This document shows, in pieces, positions 23,323-31,685 of a stretch of 62,152 nt of DNA. The position numbers and the translations under genes were made by a program. A model generated the notes under the pieces. It did no database searches and was not told the origin of the DNA. It worked only from the letters and a program-made list of their open reading frames with translations. Origin of the DNA: Streptomyces indicus (GTDB taxonomy: Bacteria > Actinomycetota > Actinomycetes > Streptomycetales > Streptomycetaceae); the NCBI RefSeq assembly GCF_900100315.1, contig NZ_FNFF01000025.1, forward strand, positions 1 through 62,152, in the 5' to 3' direction. Numbering within the stretch: the first letter of the stretch is position 1; every line of letters begins with the position of its first letter.

Positions 23323-24096
23323 TCAGTGCGAGCCGGGCAGCGGGTTGCTGTCGTACTCGGCTAGCGCCCGCCGGAACAGGCGCAGCTGGTCGCCCGGGTG
23401 GCCTTCCGCGTACTCGCGGTAGATGCGCTCCCACTCGCGGGCCTGCCGGGACAGCTCGAACCGCTGCCCCTTGAACACCGGGATCACGCCGCAATGACAG
23501 CCGTCGTGCGCCCGGAAATCTGCCGTGTCCTGCGCGTACACCGCGCCGCGGCTGGCGAGCAGCTTGCAGAACGCGCATGCGCCGAGCGCTGCCGCCCGCG
23601 CCCACGCGGTGGCCTGCCGGTCCTGCCGCACCGCCTCCCGGACGGTGCCGCGGCCAGTATCGGCCACCAGCTTCTGCGCCACCTGCTCGGCCTTCGTCTC
23701 CGCCTGTTCCAGGCGGACATCCATCGGCTGTAGCTGAGCAGGAGTCGCCTCGTCGGGATCCCGCGGCCACAGATCCTTCGTGGCCCACCGCAGCGACGCC
23801 GTCACCTGCTCCTCCGGCGGAGGCTCCGCCAAGGGCACGGTGAACGGGCCCGACATTCCGGCCGCTTCACGTTGCGCGTCGTAGAACTCCGCAGCCAGGG
23901 AGCCGGAGGTGCGCGCGTACTGGACGATCACCGCGTTCATTGCGGTCAGCCAGTCCGGCACCGACTCTCGAAGACGCGACGGCAGGATCAGCCGCCGCAA
24001 CCCCCGCACGTCCCGCACCAGCAACCGGGTAAGGCCGAGCTGAGCAGTCCGATACCGGGTGGCGTCATCACTGCTGTCCGAGACCGTCGTCGCCAC
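23323..24096 (-). CDS. MuF/VG15-like minor head protein
   Basis: 257 residues. Helical N-terminal two thirds, then WARAAALGACAFCKLLASRG and FRAHDGCHCGVIPVFKGQRF, the Cys/His pattern of the VG15 (MuF-related) family of minor capsid proteins. The ejected, portal-associated role is typical. It overlaps the portal gene by 29 bases. Confidence 0.75.
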   Translation of the reverse strand: MATTVSDSSDDATRYRTAQLGLTRLLVRDVRGLRRLILPSRLRESVPDWLTAMNAVIVQYARTSGSLAAEFYDAQREAAGMSGPFTVPLAEPPPEEQVTASLRWATKDLWPRDPDEATPAQLQPMDVRLEQAETKAEQVAQKLVADTGRGTVREAVRQDRQATAWARAAALGACAFCKLLASRGAVYAQDTADFRAHDGCHCGVIPVFKGQRFELSRQAREWERIYREYAEGHPGDQLRLFRRALAEYDSNPLPGSH

Positions 24097-25504
24097 CGGT
24101 CACCTCCGATGACGGCGGCAACTCCTCCGCGCCACCGAGAGCAGCCAGCCGCTCCATCAAGCGGCCGCTCGCAGCACCAGCCGCGGCCCGGCGGCGGTCC
24201 GCATGCACGCGGCGACGCTGGTCCTCGGTCAGCCCTGCCATCTCGAGCGCTACATCGGAGTCCGCAGGAATGATGCCCTGCTGGACCAGCTTGACGGTCG
24301 CGTCCGTCTGAGCGGCCAGCGTCGGCGTCGCCGGGTTGCGCCACACGCATTCGATGCGGCGCTCTTTCGGCGGAGGCTCCCCTTCGCGGAACCACAGAGC
24401 CAGCCGCATCGCGTCCCGGTGCGTCGCCGAGAACCGGCGAATGCGGCGCTCCGCCTTCTTCACCTGCCGGTTATCAGCGAACTGGATCGCGTCAGCGCTC
24501 GCGGGATTGTCGCTGCTGTAGCCCAGGACGTGCGGGGCCACGGAGAGCTGAGAGGCCATGATGCGGGCGTACAGGTCGATGATCTTTGTCTGCCCGGACG
24601 GGTCGTGTGCGGTGAACGCACCGACCGTCGGAACGTTGCCGTCCTCGTCACGCTCCAGCGCCAGCACACGGCCGATGTACGTCTCCCACGCCGAACGGGC
24701 ATTGCCCTCCGCATCCTGAAAGGCCGACTCCGAGGCACCCAGGATGTATCGCTGCGGAGCGCCGAAGAACTCTGACTGCACTTCGATGCCCATGAGGCGC
24801 CGACATGCGGCATCAGTAATCGACATGACCTCAGGGGTGATCTCGCTCTTGCCGATGCGGTCAGCGGTGCGCTGCCGGTTCGCCATTCGCAGCACCGGCA
24901 CCATGCCCAGCCTGTGGATGTCGCGGTCGAAGACCTCCCAGCCGCCCTGCACTTCGGCCGCGTACACGGTCTGATCCGGCAGATACAGCGTGACGATACG
25001 TGTGCCGTCCTCGACGGACTCGCGCAGTGCTGCCGTCGCCAGCCGCAGCCGGGCATCCCACAGCATCGTCATGTCCAGCGGCGACTCGAACGTGATCAGC
25101 GGCGGATCGCCAGCCTCGCCGGAGCCGACAGACACATACTCCCGGCCGTAAGTGAGCGCATCCAGGTGCGCCAAGCTCGCCTCGTCGTAGAGGTTGTTCG
25201 ACTCGGCGATCTCCTCCAAGTCGGTGGCATCCGAGCCGTCCGCCCAGCGGAACGCCTCCAAGTCGAGGCGCTCCTCCAGCGATTCCACGCCTGTCCTTGG
25301 CCACCCGATCACCGTATGCAGCGACTTCAGTTGCGGCGGAATGCTAATGCCCAGGTCGCGGATGACCTGCTCGCCGTTGAAGTACGCATCCAGCAGCTCC
25401 AGCTTGAACCGCTGCGTCAGCAGATCGGTGCGGAGCTTCGTCACCAGGTCCATCTCATCCGGCGACAGGGCCAGGAGGGGAAGCTCCGGAATGACCACGG
25501 TCAT
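24068..25504 (-). CDS. Portal protein, SPP1 gp6-like
   Basis: 478 residues. EQVIRDLGISIPPQLKSLHT, WPRTGVESLEERLDLEAFRW, VLRMANRQRTADRIGKSEIT, AAPHVLGYSSDNPASADAIQ (the conserved Gly-containing crown loop) and WRNPATPTLAAQTDATVKL match siphophage portals. It forms the dodecameric DNA gate and docks the terminase. It overlaps TerL by four bases. Confidence 0.9.
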   Translation of the reverse strand: MTVVIPELPLLALSPDEMDLVTKLRTDLLTQRFKLELLDAYFNGEQVIRDLGISIPPQLKSLHTVIGWPRTGVESLEERLDLEAFRWADGSDATDLEEIAESNNLYDEASLAHLDALTYGREYVSVGSGEAGDPPLITFESPLDMTMLWDARLRLATAALRESVEDGTRIVTLYLPDQTVYAAEVQGGWEVFDRDIHRLGMVPVLRMANRQRTADRIGKSEITPEVMSITDAACRRLMGIEVQSEFFGAPQRYILGASESAFQDAEGNARSAWETYIGRVLALERDEDGNVPTVGAFTAHDPSGQTKIIDLYARIMASQLSVAPHVLGYSSDNPASADAIQFADNRQVKKAERRIRRFSATHRDAMRLALWFREGEPPPKERRIECVWRNPATPTLAAQTDATVKLVQQGIIPADSDVALEMAGLTEDQRRRVHADRRRAAAGAASGRLMERLAALGGAEELPPSSEVTGGDDGLGQQ

Positions 25505-27243
25505 CGCAGCACCACCACCCTTCCCCTACCGCGCACTGTCGAACGCTTCGCCCACGCCGGGGAGTTCATGACCATGCGGCGCAGCATCCGCGCCCCGATC
25601 GCACACACCGCCAAGTCGACCTTCCGCGCCGACTCCCGGTGCTCCTTACCGATCGTGTAGCCCCACGCGTTCGTGCGCCGCCGAGCGTTCGCCACGTGCT
25701 GCCGCAACACCTTGTGCCCGTCGTGGGTCAGGCCCCGCTCGAGAACGTCGCGGTAGAAGCGGTCAACGGCCTCCGTGAACGCCTGCTGACGTCGCCGGTC
25801 GCCCATGTCCCACATCACCGCGTGCTGCCCGTGCCCAGATGGGACGGCGCGAAGCTTGAGCCGCTTCCCATACCGCTGCGCCCAGGCATCCACGTAGCCA
25901 TCCCAGTAGCGCTCGCCGTCCGCATCGTCGTACCCGGCGCCGGGGTCAGCGAAGAAGGCCAGCGGCTTGTACTGAGCGAATACGCGGTCCACCACCCCGT
26001 CGACCTCCTCACGAGGAACTCGCCAGGGCGCGCCTTCCGGCCAATTCGCGGGCCGCTGCCACACGCCGAGCGTCTGCACGTGCCCGTCCGACAGGCGGCA
26101 GGCCACAAGGCCCGTCGCGTCGTCGCTTTTGGAGCCGTCGAAGAACATGACGACTTCGTCGTTGTCGGCGAGCTCGACACCCTCGCGCCGGCAGGCGTCC
26201 CACTCGTAGGGCGCGAGAAACGCGTCCTCCGCGGCGACGATCTGGTTGAACCAGAACCGGCGGGACCTCGATGGCGGATTGCGGACGTCGAGGATCGACG
26301 CCTTCAACCGCTCGATGTCCAGCCACGTCGAATCCCCACGGACCGCACGGAGCGTCGGCTCGATCCATGCCTCCGTCAACTTCGCCTCGGCCGGAGCCTC
26401 CAGCGAGTCGTAGAACAGGCCCACATCCACCGCACGGCCGGCTTCCGCCGACTCGAACGCCTCCCGGGTCCGCTCGGCAACCGAGTCCTCGCCGGGCTCG
26501 TAGGCGTTCGTGTTCGCGAGGGTCCGAGACTGGCCGTCTGCGCTCTTGGTGGCGTTGCGCTCGATGACCGCGGCCATCTCATGGCCCTGGTTCGACTCCA
26601 GCCAGTGGTGCGTCTCGCCGAGGTTCACGGCCGTCGGTCGGCCACCCTCGAGGGCCCGCGGGCTGCTGGTGACGGCCTCGATGCGGGCCCGGCCCTTGTC
26701 GGCGTAGATGATCTCCTTGCCGAGGTCGATCCGGTACTCCTCGATCGCCCGCTTCGTGAGGATGCTCGGGAACAGCGTCATCGTGTTCCGCGTCTGATCC
26801 TGCGAGACCGCCGCGATCTGCACCCACGCCGCCGGATGCTGCACGCCCAGCGGCTGCCCCGCGGGAACGCCCCACTCGTTGCCCTCGTCGGCCACCTCTC
26901 CGAACCGGCACGGGCCGACGAACTCGAAGGCGCTCCACGTGGCGATGAGCGGGTCCTTGCCCCAGCCCTTCAGGCGCTGAATCACGCCGTCGCGCCACAG
27001 AAACCGGTTCGTCACCGGATCCAGCGCGTACCACCACAACGTCAGCCGCGCCTGCTCCGGCGTGTACTGCCACGGCTTCCCGACATAGTGCTGCAAGTAC
27101 GTCGACGTCCACGCGAGCGCATGCCAGCCGAGCGTGTACTCCGGCAGCAGGAAGCGACCGTCCGGGCCGCGCTTCCACGTCGGGCCGATCGTGAACGGCG
27201 CAACAACCGCGGGGACTTCCTCGTCAGCCGCCAGCGATGTCAC
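25501..27243 (-). CDS. terL: Terminase large subunit
   Basis: 580 residues. The ATPase half has the P-loop-like LKGWGKDPLIATWSAFE (residues ~85-101) and the conserved LGETHHWLESNQG region; the nuclease half has VVMFFDGSKSDDATGLVACR with the first metal-binding Asp. It packages DNA through the portal. An HNH gene about 1.3 kb upstream suggests a cos-type phage, but no cohesive end was identified with certainty. Confidence 0.92.
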   Translation of the reverse strand: MTSLAADEEVPAVVAPFTIGPTWKRGPDGRFLLPEYTLGWHALAWTSTYLQHYVGKPWQYTPEQARLTLWWYALDPVTNRFLWRDGVIQRLKGWGKDPLIATWSAFEFVGPCRFGEVADEGNEWGVPAGQPLGVQHPAAWVQIAAVSQDQTRNTMTLFPSILTKRAIEEYRIDLGKEIIYADKGRARIEAVTSSPRALEGGRPTAVNLGETHHWLESNQGHEMAAVIERNATKSADGQSRTLANTNAYEPGEDSVAERTREAFESAEAGRAVDVGLFYDSLEAPAEAKLTEAWIEPTLRAVRGDSTWLDIERLKASILDVRNPPSRSRRFWFNQIVAAEDAFLAPYEWDACRREGVELADNDEVVMFFDGSKSDDATGLVACRLSDGHVQTLGVWQRPANWPEGAPWRVPREEVDGVVDRVFAQYKPLAFFADPGAGYDDADGERYWDGYVDAWAQRYGKRLKLRAVPSGHGQHAVMWDMGDRRRQQAFTEAVDRFYRDVLERGLTHDGHKVLRQHVANARRRTNAWGYTIGKEHRESARKVDLAVCAIGARMLRRMVMNSPAWAKRSTVRGRGRVVVLR

Positions 27244-27661
27244 GGTAAGCGTCCAGCGGCCTGACCGCGGCCAGCTGCGGACCCGTCGGCTTCTTACGCT
27301 CCAACTCGATCCGCACCCGCCGACGGTCTCCCTCCGTCGACAGAAGGCTCGCCATCACGCTGTTCAGCGCCGCCACGTACTGACCATTCGGCGCACGATC
27401 CGACGACAGGCCACGCGACATCAACTCCGCCGCATACCGGGCCATCGCCCAGTCCGACGGCTGATAGAACACCGCCTGACCGGACTCCTGTAGCGACAAG
27501 TACCAGTCCGTCGCGATCGGATGCCACAACGGATCAGGCTCCGGAAGGTCCGGCAGGTCAGCCGGCGGCCCAGACGGCGCCTTCACGAGGCCAGGCCCAT
27601 CGTCCTTGTTCCGACGACGGCGTTCCTCGCTGCGCTTCGGGATAGGTCCATGAGCGCCCAC
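27224..27661 (-). CDS. terS: Terminase small subunit
   Basis: 145 residues from GTG 27661, chosen because GGAGG lies five bases upstream; upstream codons are open but unlikely. Basic start (PIPKRSEERRRRNK), then WHPIATDWYLSLQESGQAVF, SDWAMARYAAELMS and SLLSTEGDRRRVRIELERK, the pattern of actinophage small terminases that recognise packaging sites. It overlaps terL by 20 bases. Confidence 0.85.
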   Translation of the reverse strand: MGAHGPIPKRSEERRRRNKDDGPGLVKAPSGPPADLPDLPEPDPLWHPIATDWYLSLQESGQAVFYQPSDWAMARYAAELMSRGLSSDRAPNGQYVAALNSVMASLLSTEGDRRRVRIELERKKPTGPQLAAVRPLDAYRDIAGG

Positions 27662-27736
27662 AACGACCTCCAGGGTCCAAGGCGCCACCAGGACGCCGGG
27701 CGAACGAGCCCACGCCAAGGCCCGCCACCAGGGCAT

Positions 27737-27857
27737 CCCTTGATCGAAGGCGATGAACGTGCAGGCCAGAGGCCCTAGGGAACCCGTACAGCCGGTCAGG
27801 TGCTACACGGCTCCGATCCGGGTGATCGCCGGGGAGGGGGGTATCCCCCCGGGGTGA
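27737..27857. other. Non-coding gap with G-run/C-run inverted repeat, candidate packaging site
   Basis: Between the small terminase and the next upstream gene there is GGTGATC repeated at 27821 and 27853, framing GGGGGG-TAT-CCCCCC. A GC-rich, near-symmetrical element beside terS and close to HNH is a reasonable place for cos or pac. No overhang can be assigned by eye. Confidence 0.3.
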
Positions 27858-28061
27858 TCATGAGTACCAGCGCTCGAACTTGATCTCTTGTGCTCGCGGT
27901 GCCTCGCCGGCGAGGGCCCTGGCGTGATCGTCCGTGGAGCCGGCTGCGATGGCCTTGAGCACGTCGGCAAGGAGTTCGTCCTCGCAGAGGTGCGCGACTT
28001 CGGGGTCGTCGGCAGCGTCGCCTATGGCCTGTACCCGCTGCCGCACATGGGAGACGTCCAT
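27858..28061 (-). CDS. Small hypothetical protein near the terminase
   Basis: 67 residues from ATG 28061 with GGGAGG upstream. Helical and acidic (VRQRVQAIGDAADDPEVAHL, ELLADVLKAIAAGSTDDHAR). Comparable small genes between HNH and terminase are common in actinophages; function unknown. Confidence 0.6.
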   Translation of the reverse strand: MDVSHVRQRVQAIGDAADDPEVAHLCEDELLADVLKAIAAGSTDDHARALAGEAPRAQEIKFERWYS

Positions 28062-28094
28062 GCCTGCCTCCCTCGGTGCCCTTGGGTGGCCGGC

Positions 28095-28323
28095 CTAGCG
28101 CCTGCGCCTGCCTGCGTTGGTCCTGCTGCCTGTGCCTGCCCCTGTGTTGCGGATGTGGAGTAGCTGGCAGTAGCCCTTGGGCCCTGGATCCCAGGTACTT
28201 GTGGAGCTGGCGTGTGCACCTGGTCCAGTCGCCGGGTGTGCCCCATCGGATCTTGGTTGCGCCTGGTCCTGTGCTCCAGTACCTGCGCAGTGTGGATGCG
28301 TTGCCTCGGCCCTTGCTTGCCAC
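28095..28323 (-). pseudogene. Frameshifted small phage protein (WGTPGD family-like)
   Basis: GTG 28323, ribosome site AAGGAG. The first frame gives KGRGNASTLRRYW and KIRWGTPGDWTRCTRQLHKYLG; the expected continuation KGYCQLLHIRNTGA is in the +1 frame, ending at TAG 28095. The junction is inside GGGCCC near 28180-28184. Without the shift the frame runs on as low-information sequence through the next gene. It is an extra base (mutation or assembly error) or a +1 recoding site. Intact relatives, remembered from actinophages, are short proteins of unknown function near the terminase. Confidence 0.55.
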
Positions 28324-28329
28324 GGTGGA

Positions 28330-28530
28330 TCACTCCTTTTGTGGCGCGGGCTCCTCGTCGTCTACCCGTTGGATGGATGCTCCTTGCCCGCTTGGGATGG
28401 CGAGGCAGACGCCTTGGGTGTCGGTGAGGACGGCCCAGCCGGCGTCGAAGTGGAGGGTGAGGGCGGGGTCTTCGATGAGGACGTCGTCCCTCTTCTGGTC
28501 CCTGGGGTGGACGATCAGGTAGCGGGGCAC
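28330..28530 (-). CDS. Small hypothetical protein
   Basis: 66 residues from GTG 28530, GAGGTG upstream. Beta-rich: RYLIVHPRDQKRDDVLIEDP, TLHFDAGWAVLTDTQGVCLA. Its stop lies inside the ribosome site of the next gene, indicating coupling. No family recognised. Confidence 0.6.
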   Translation of the reverse strand: MPRYLIVHPRDQKRDDVLIEDPALTLHFDAGWAVLTDTQGVCLAIPSGQGASIQRVDDEEPAPQKE

Positions 28531-28534
28531 GGGT

Positions 28535-28828
28535 TCACCTCAGCCCGGGGTGTTGTTCGGGGGGTCGCTTCCGTCCGGGGCGGGGGTTTGCTCGCTGGGC
28601 GGCGTGGCCTTCGGCGCTGCTCTTGCGATCGTGGCAGGGGCCGCACACACCTTGCAGGTCGTCGTCCCCATCCCGATCAGCCTTGGCCACGATGTGATCG
28701 CAATGCGTGCTCGGCCGCACCTTGCAGAGAACGCAGATCGGATCCCTCGCCAGGATCCGTGCGCGGATCTTCTCCCACCCGGACGGCAGCCGGCTCTTCC
28801 GGTTCGAGTCTTGCCAGCCGCCGCTCAC
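28535..28828 (-). CDS. HNH endonuclease
   Basis: 97 residues from GTG 28828. CVLCKVRPSTHCDHIVAKAD followed by LQGVCGPCHDRKSS is a complete HNH motif with two CxxC zinc knuckles and the catalytic DH. HNH proteins beside terminase genes are needed for specific cos cleavage in several phages (HK97 gp74 type). Start overlaps the stop of 28825-28977. Confidence 0.9.
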   Translation of the reverse strand: MSGGWQDSNRKSRLPSGWEKIRARILARDPICVLCKVRPSTHCDHIVAKADRDGDDDLQGVCGPCHDRKSSAEGHAAQRANPRPGRKRPPEQHPGLR

Positions 28829-28977
28829 TGCTGTCCTAGGCTCGCAACGAGGATGGCCTTGGTCAGTTCGAAGGCCTGGTCTTCGGTGAATCCTGCGTTG
28901 ACGTAGGCGAGGTACGCCTCGTGGAGCTGAACAGCTGCGGCTGCGAGTTGGGTTATGGGGTCCTCGGGTTGAGGCAT
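28825..28977 (-). CDS. Tiny hypothetical protein upstream of HNH
   Basis: 50 residues, ATG 28977 to TGA 28825, overlapping the GTG of HNH by four bases. Helical: ITQLAAAAVQLHEAYLAYV then TEDQAFELTKAILVASLGQQ. The tight coupling and clean helix pattern support a real gene. Function unknown. Confidence 0.6.
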   Translation of the reverse strand: MPQPEDPITQLAAAAVQLHEAYLAYVNAGFTEDQAFELTKAILVASLGQQ

Positions 28978-28996
28978 GGGCGCGGGCCTTTCGGGT

Positions 28997-29323
28997 CTAA
29001 GCGGGGACTTCGCGAACGACAGCCTTTTCGGCGGATGTCTCGCTCGGGTACTCGCAGCGGTCGTTCAGAAAGATCCACAGGGCGCCCGGCATGGTGCAGT
29101 CGCTCGTGATCGGGTGCCGGTCGATGTACATCCAGCGCCGCTGAATCAGCTCCATGTGCTCGTTGCACGTGATGCTGTTGTCGAGTTCGGCATCCCACAT
29201 GACATGCCAGGCTCCGGGCTTGCCGCAGGCTTCGCCCGCTGTGGAGGGCTGGTAGCCGCACGTTTGGGTGCTGTCGAAGCGCCGCTCTCCCTTTGGGACG
29301 AAAGGGGTCTGTGCATCAGCCAC
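28997..29323 (-). CDS. Hypothetical Cys-containing late protein
   Basis: 108 residues from ATG 29323, overlapping the methyltransferase end by eight bases. CGYQPSTAGEACGKPGAWHV and ITCNEHMELIQRRWMYIDRH give C...C...H...C...H spacing that could bind zinc. It ends with DRCEYPSETSAEK. Similar small proteins occur in Streptomyces phages; function unknown. Confidence 0.6.
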   Translation of the reverse strand: MADAQTPFVPKGERRFDSTQTCGYQPSTAGEACGKPGAWHVMWDAELDNSITCNEHMELIQRRWMYIDRHPITSDCTMPGALWIFLNDRCEYPSETSAEKAVVREVPA

Positions 29324-29858
29324 GTCGGCTCCACCACCAGCAGCCGAGCGTGTCGCCGCGTATCGATTCGACCTTGCCGCCGAGCCCTGCGAGGACTTGG
29401 TCCATGTCGTCGGCGTCCCACTGGTGAACGTGTGCCTCGTGCGGGTTGCCGTCGACTTCGCCCTGTACGGACTCGACGATGGGCACGCTGACGAGGATGT
29501 TCCATGCGCCGGCTGCTGCGGCCTGTTGCAGGAGTACGTCGGCGGCGAGTCGTGGCATGTGCTCGAGGACGTCGCCGAAGATGACGAGGTCCCGGTGGAA
29601 CAGGTGGGCCGCAGAGTCGCGGGCGTCCTCGACGTGGAGCTCGTCGTACATGCTGCGTGTCTTCGTGGACTTCAGCTTGTACTTCGCGATGTACGGCTTG
29701 TAGATCTCGATGCCGGTCCACCACACACCCTTGTGGACGGGCCGGAACAGCTTGGCGTAGGTGCCTTCGCCGGGCCCGACGTCCGTCACGGTGTCGGGCT
29801 TGTGCTGCTCGAACCGTTCGAGGGACCAGTCCTTGCCCTCGGCGATGCTGGTGGGCAT
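29316..29858 (-). CDS. Class I SAM-dependent methyltransferase
   Basis: 180 residues. TVTDVGPGEGTYAKLFRP is motif I (SAM-binding GxGxG-like loop), WWTGIEIYKPYIAKY motif II with the acidic residue, and LVIFGDVLEHMPRLAADVLL motif IV. The fold is complete but the substrate is unknown. Its place between spike and packaging genes suggests modification of a virion component, a small molecule or wall polymer rather than DNA; a DPPY/NPPY motif of DNA methylases is absent. Confidence 0.8.
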   Translation of the reverse strand: MPTSIAEGKDWSLERFEQHKPDTVTDVGPGEGTYAKLFRPVHKGVWWTGIEIYKPYIAKYKLKSTKTRSMYDELHVEDARDSAAHLFHRDLVIFGDVLEHMPRLAADVLLQQAAAAGAWNILVSVPIVESVQGEVDGNPHEAHVHQWDADDMDQVLAGLGGKVESIRGDTLGCWWWSRRG

Positions 29859-29867
29859 GGCGGTCTC

Positions 29868-31685
29868 CTAGCTGAGGGCGGCCCAGCGGGCGCCGGACGT
29901 GACGGTCTGGCTGGCGAGGGCGATGGTCGCGGGCAGGCTGGTCTGGGCGGTGGGCCCGGTGAGGAAGCGTGCTGTGGCTGCGGTGAGGCCGGGGCTGACG
30001 GTGGTGGATCCGCCGGCTCCCATCGCGAACTGGGGTGGCGTGGTGCCGACTGCGAGGATCGCCACGTAGTAGCTGCCGACGGCGAGCGTGGTCGGGGCGG
30101 TGAGCGGGATGGTTTTCTGCCCGGTGGTGGTCCAGTTCGTGGCTTGGTCGGCGCTGACGGCGAGCCGGGTGCCGGCCGACGAGTAGATGCCGACGAGGCA
30201 CTGCCCTGCGATGAGTCCGGCACCTACGGCCTCAATCCCGATGATGATGTTGGTGACTTGGCGGGGCCTGCCAACGACTTTGACCTTGCACAGGTAGACG
30301 GTGCCGGACACGGTCGCGTTGGACGCGGAGCGCAGGGTCGCGGGGTCGTGGGTCCAGGCGATGAGCCCGTGGTCGGCTGGCGTGAACGTGGCGTCGGTGC
30401 TGCCGCCGGAGGTGAGGGTGCGGGCGGTGGCCGTGGTCGCACCTGCCGCGGTGATGATGCTGCCGGCATAAACGAGGGTGTTGGTGCCGTCGTCGAGGTA
30501 GCCGGCGGTGTCGGCGTGCAGGTAGGCGTTGTCGACGCTGACGGTGGCGGAACCGGAGACCCTCAGCCCGTACTGGGGGCTGTTGGTGCTGGAGCCTCCG
30601 TCGTCGACGCCGGGGTAGCAGGTGACGCCGTCGATCGACACGGGCACGGTGGCGCCGATGACGGCGAGTCCGGCGTAGGCGCCGCCTCCGCTGCCGCCGT
30701 TGCGCCCGTCGCGGCGGGTCTGCAGCCCGGTGACGAGGATCGGGGTGTTGCCGGTCGCGTCGATGAGCATGCCGTGCTGGCCGTTGCGGTCGGTTTGGCA
30801 GCCGGTGATCTGCATGCCGCCGGAGCCGGCCCAGTCGCCCCAGGTGCCGGTGATGCGGTAGCCGTGGCTGCCGTTCCATTCGGCCCGGCAGGACAGCAAC
30901 TGTCCGTTGGTGCAGTTCTGCAGGACGAAGCCCTGCCCCCAGCAGCCGATGACTTGCACGTCGTCGAGGGTGACGTCGGTGCAACCGGTCAGGAGCAGCC
31001 CGTTGGCGTGGCAGTTGTCGACCATGACGTGGTGCAGGCGCCACGAGTACGGGAACGTCCCGTCGCCGCGGGAGGCGGTGACGATGCCGTTGTTGGGCAT
31101 CTGCCGGATCGTGACGTTGTCCAGCACAACGTTCTGTACGTTGCCGCGGGCGTAGATGCCGTCGATGCCGGAGCCGCCGAGTTGTGATCCGTCGACCATG
31201 AGGTCGGTGATGCGCTGCTCGCCGCTGATGTTGGGGTGGGTTCCGTCCGGGTCGCCGATGATCTGAATGACGGAGGTGCCGGTGAACGGCGCGGCGGGCT
31301 GGATGTAGCAGGGGTATTCGGTGCCGGTCATGCCGGGCCCGGTCATGAGGTTGGCGTGCGCGCCGCGCAGGCTGACGCCGTTCTTCAGGTCGAGCGTGGC
31401 TGTGGTCTTGTACACGCCGGCCGGGAGGTAGACGACGCCGCCGGGCGGGCAGGCGTCGATCGCGGCCTGGATCGCGGATGTGTCGTCGGCGATGCCGTTC
31501 CCGGCCGCGCTGTGCGGGGGCAGGGTGACGTTGGTCCAGTCGGTGACGCCTTGGAGGGTGACGTTGCCGGATCGGCCGTTGACGGCGAACACGGCCCCGT
31601 TGTTGACCTCGATGACGGGCGACTTGCGTCCGCCGGTGACGCTGATCTGGTCGGGCTGGGTCTCGCCGGTGACTTGGATCCTCAC
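29868..31685 (-). CDS. Tail spike/depolymerase with pectate-lyase-3 fold
   Basis: 605 residues from GTG 31685 (overlapping the upstream stop as GTGA). After a ~35-residue N-terminal part, VTDWTNVTLPPHSAAGNGIA, DDTSAIQAAIDACPPGGVVY and LPAGVYKTTATLDLKNGVSL mark the start of a right-handed beta helix (pectate lyase superfamily), which continues as parallel strands to ~400. The C-terminal ~180 residues form a separate beta domain. Such proteins are phage spikes that bind or cut surface polysaccharide. Confidence 0.85.
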   Translation of the reverse strand: MRIQVTGETQPDQISVTGGRKSPVIEVNNGAVFAVNGRSGNVTLQGVTDWTNVTLPPHSAAGNGIADDTSAIQAAIDACPPGGVVYLPAGVYKTTATLDLKNGVSLRGAHANLMTGPGMTGTEYPCYIQPAAPFTGTSVIQIIGDPDGTHPNISGEQRITDLMVDGSQLGGSGIDGIYARGNVQNVVLDNVTIRQMPNNGIVTASRGDGTFPYSWRLHHVMVDNCHANGLLLTGCTDVTLDDVQVIGCWGQGFVLQNCTNGQLLSCRAEWNGSHGYRITGTWGDWAGSGGMQITGCQTDRNGQHGMLIDATGNTPILVTGLQTRRDGRNGGSGGGAYAGLAVIGATVPVSIDGVTCYPGVDDGGSSTNSPQYGLRVSGSATVSVDNAYLHADTAGYLDDGTNTLVYAGSIITAAGATTATARTLTSGGSTDATFTPADHGLIAWTHDPATLRSASNATVSGTVYLCKVKVVGRPRQVTNIIIGIEAVGAGLIAGQCLVGIYSSAGTRLAVSADQATNWTTTGQKTIPLTAPTTLAVGSYYVAILAVGTTPPQFAMGAGGSTTVSPGLTAATARFLTGPTAQTSLPATIALASQTVTSGARWAALS

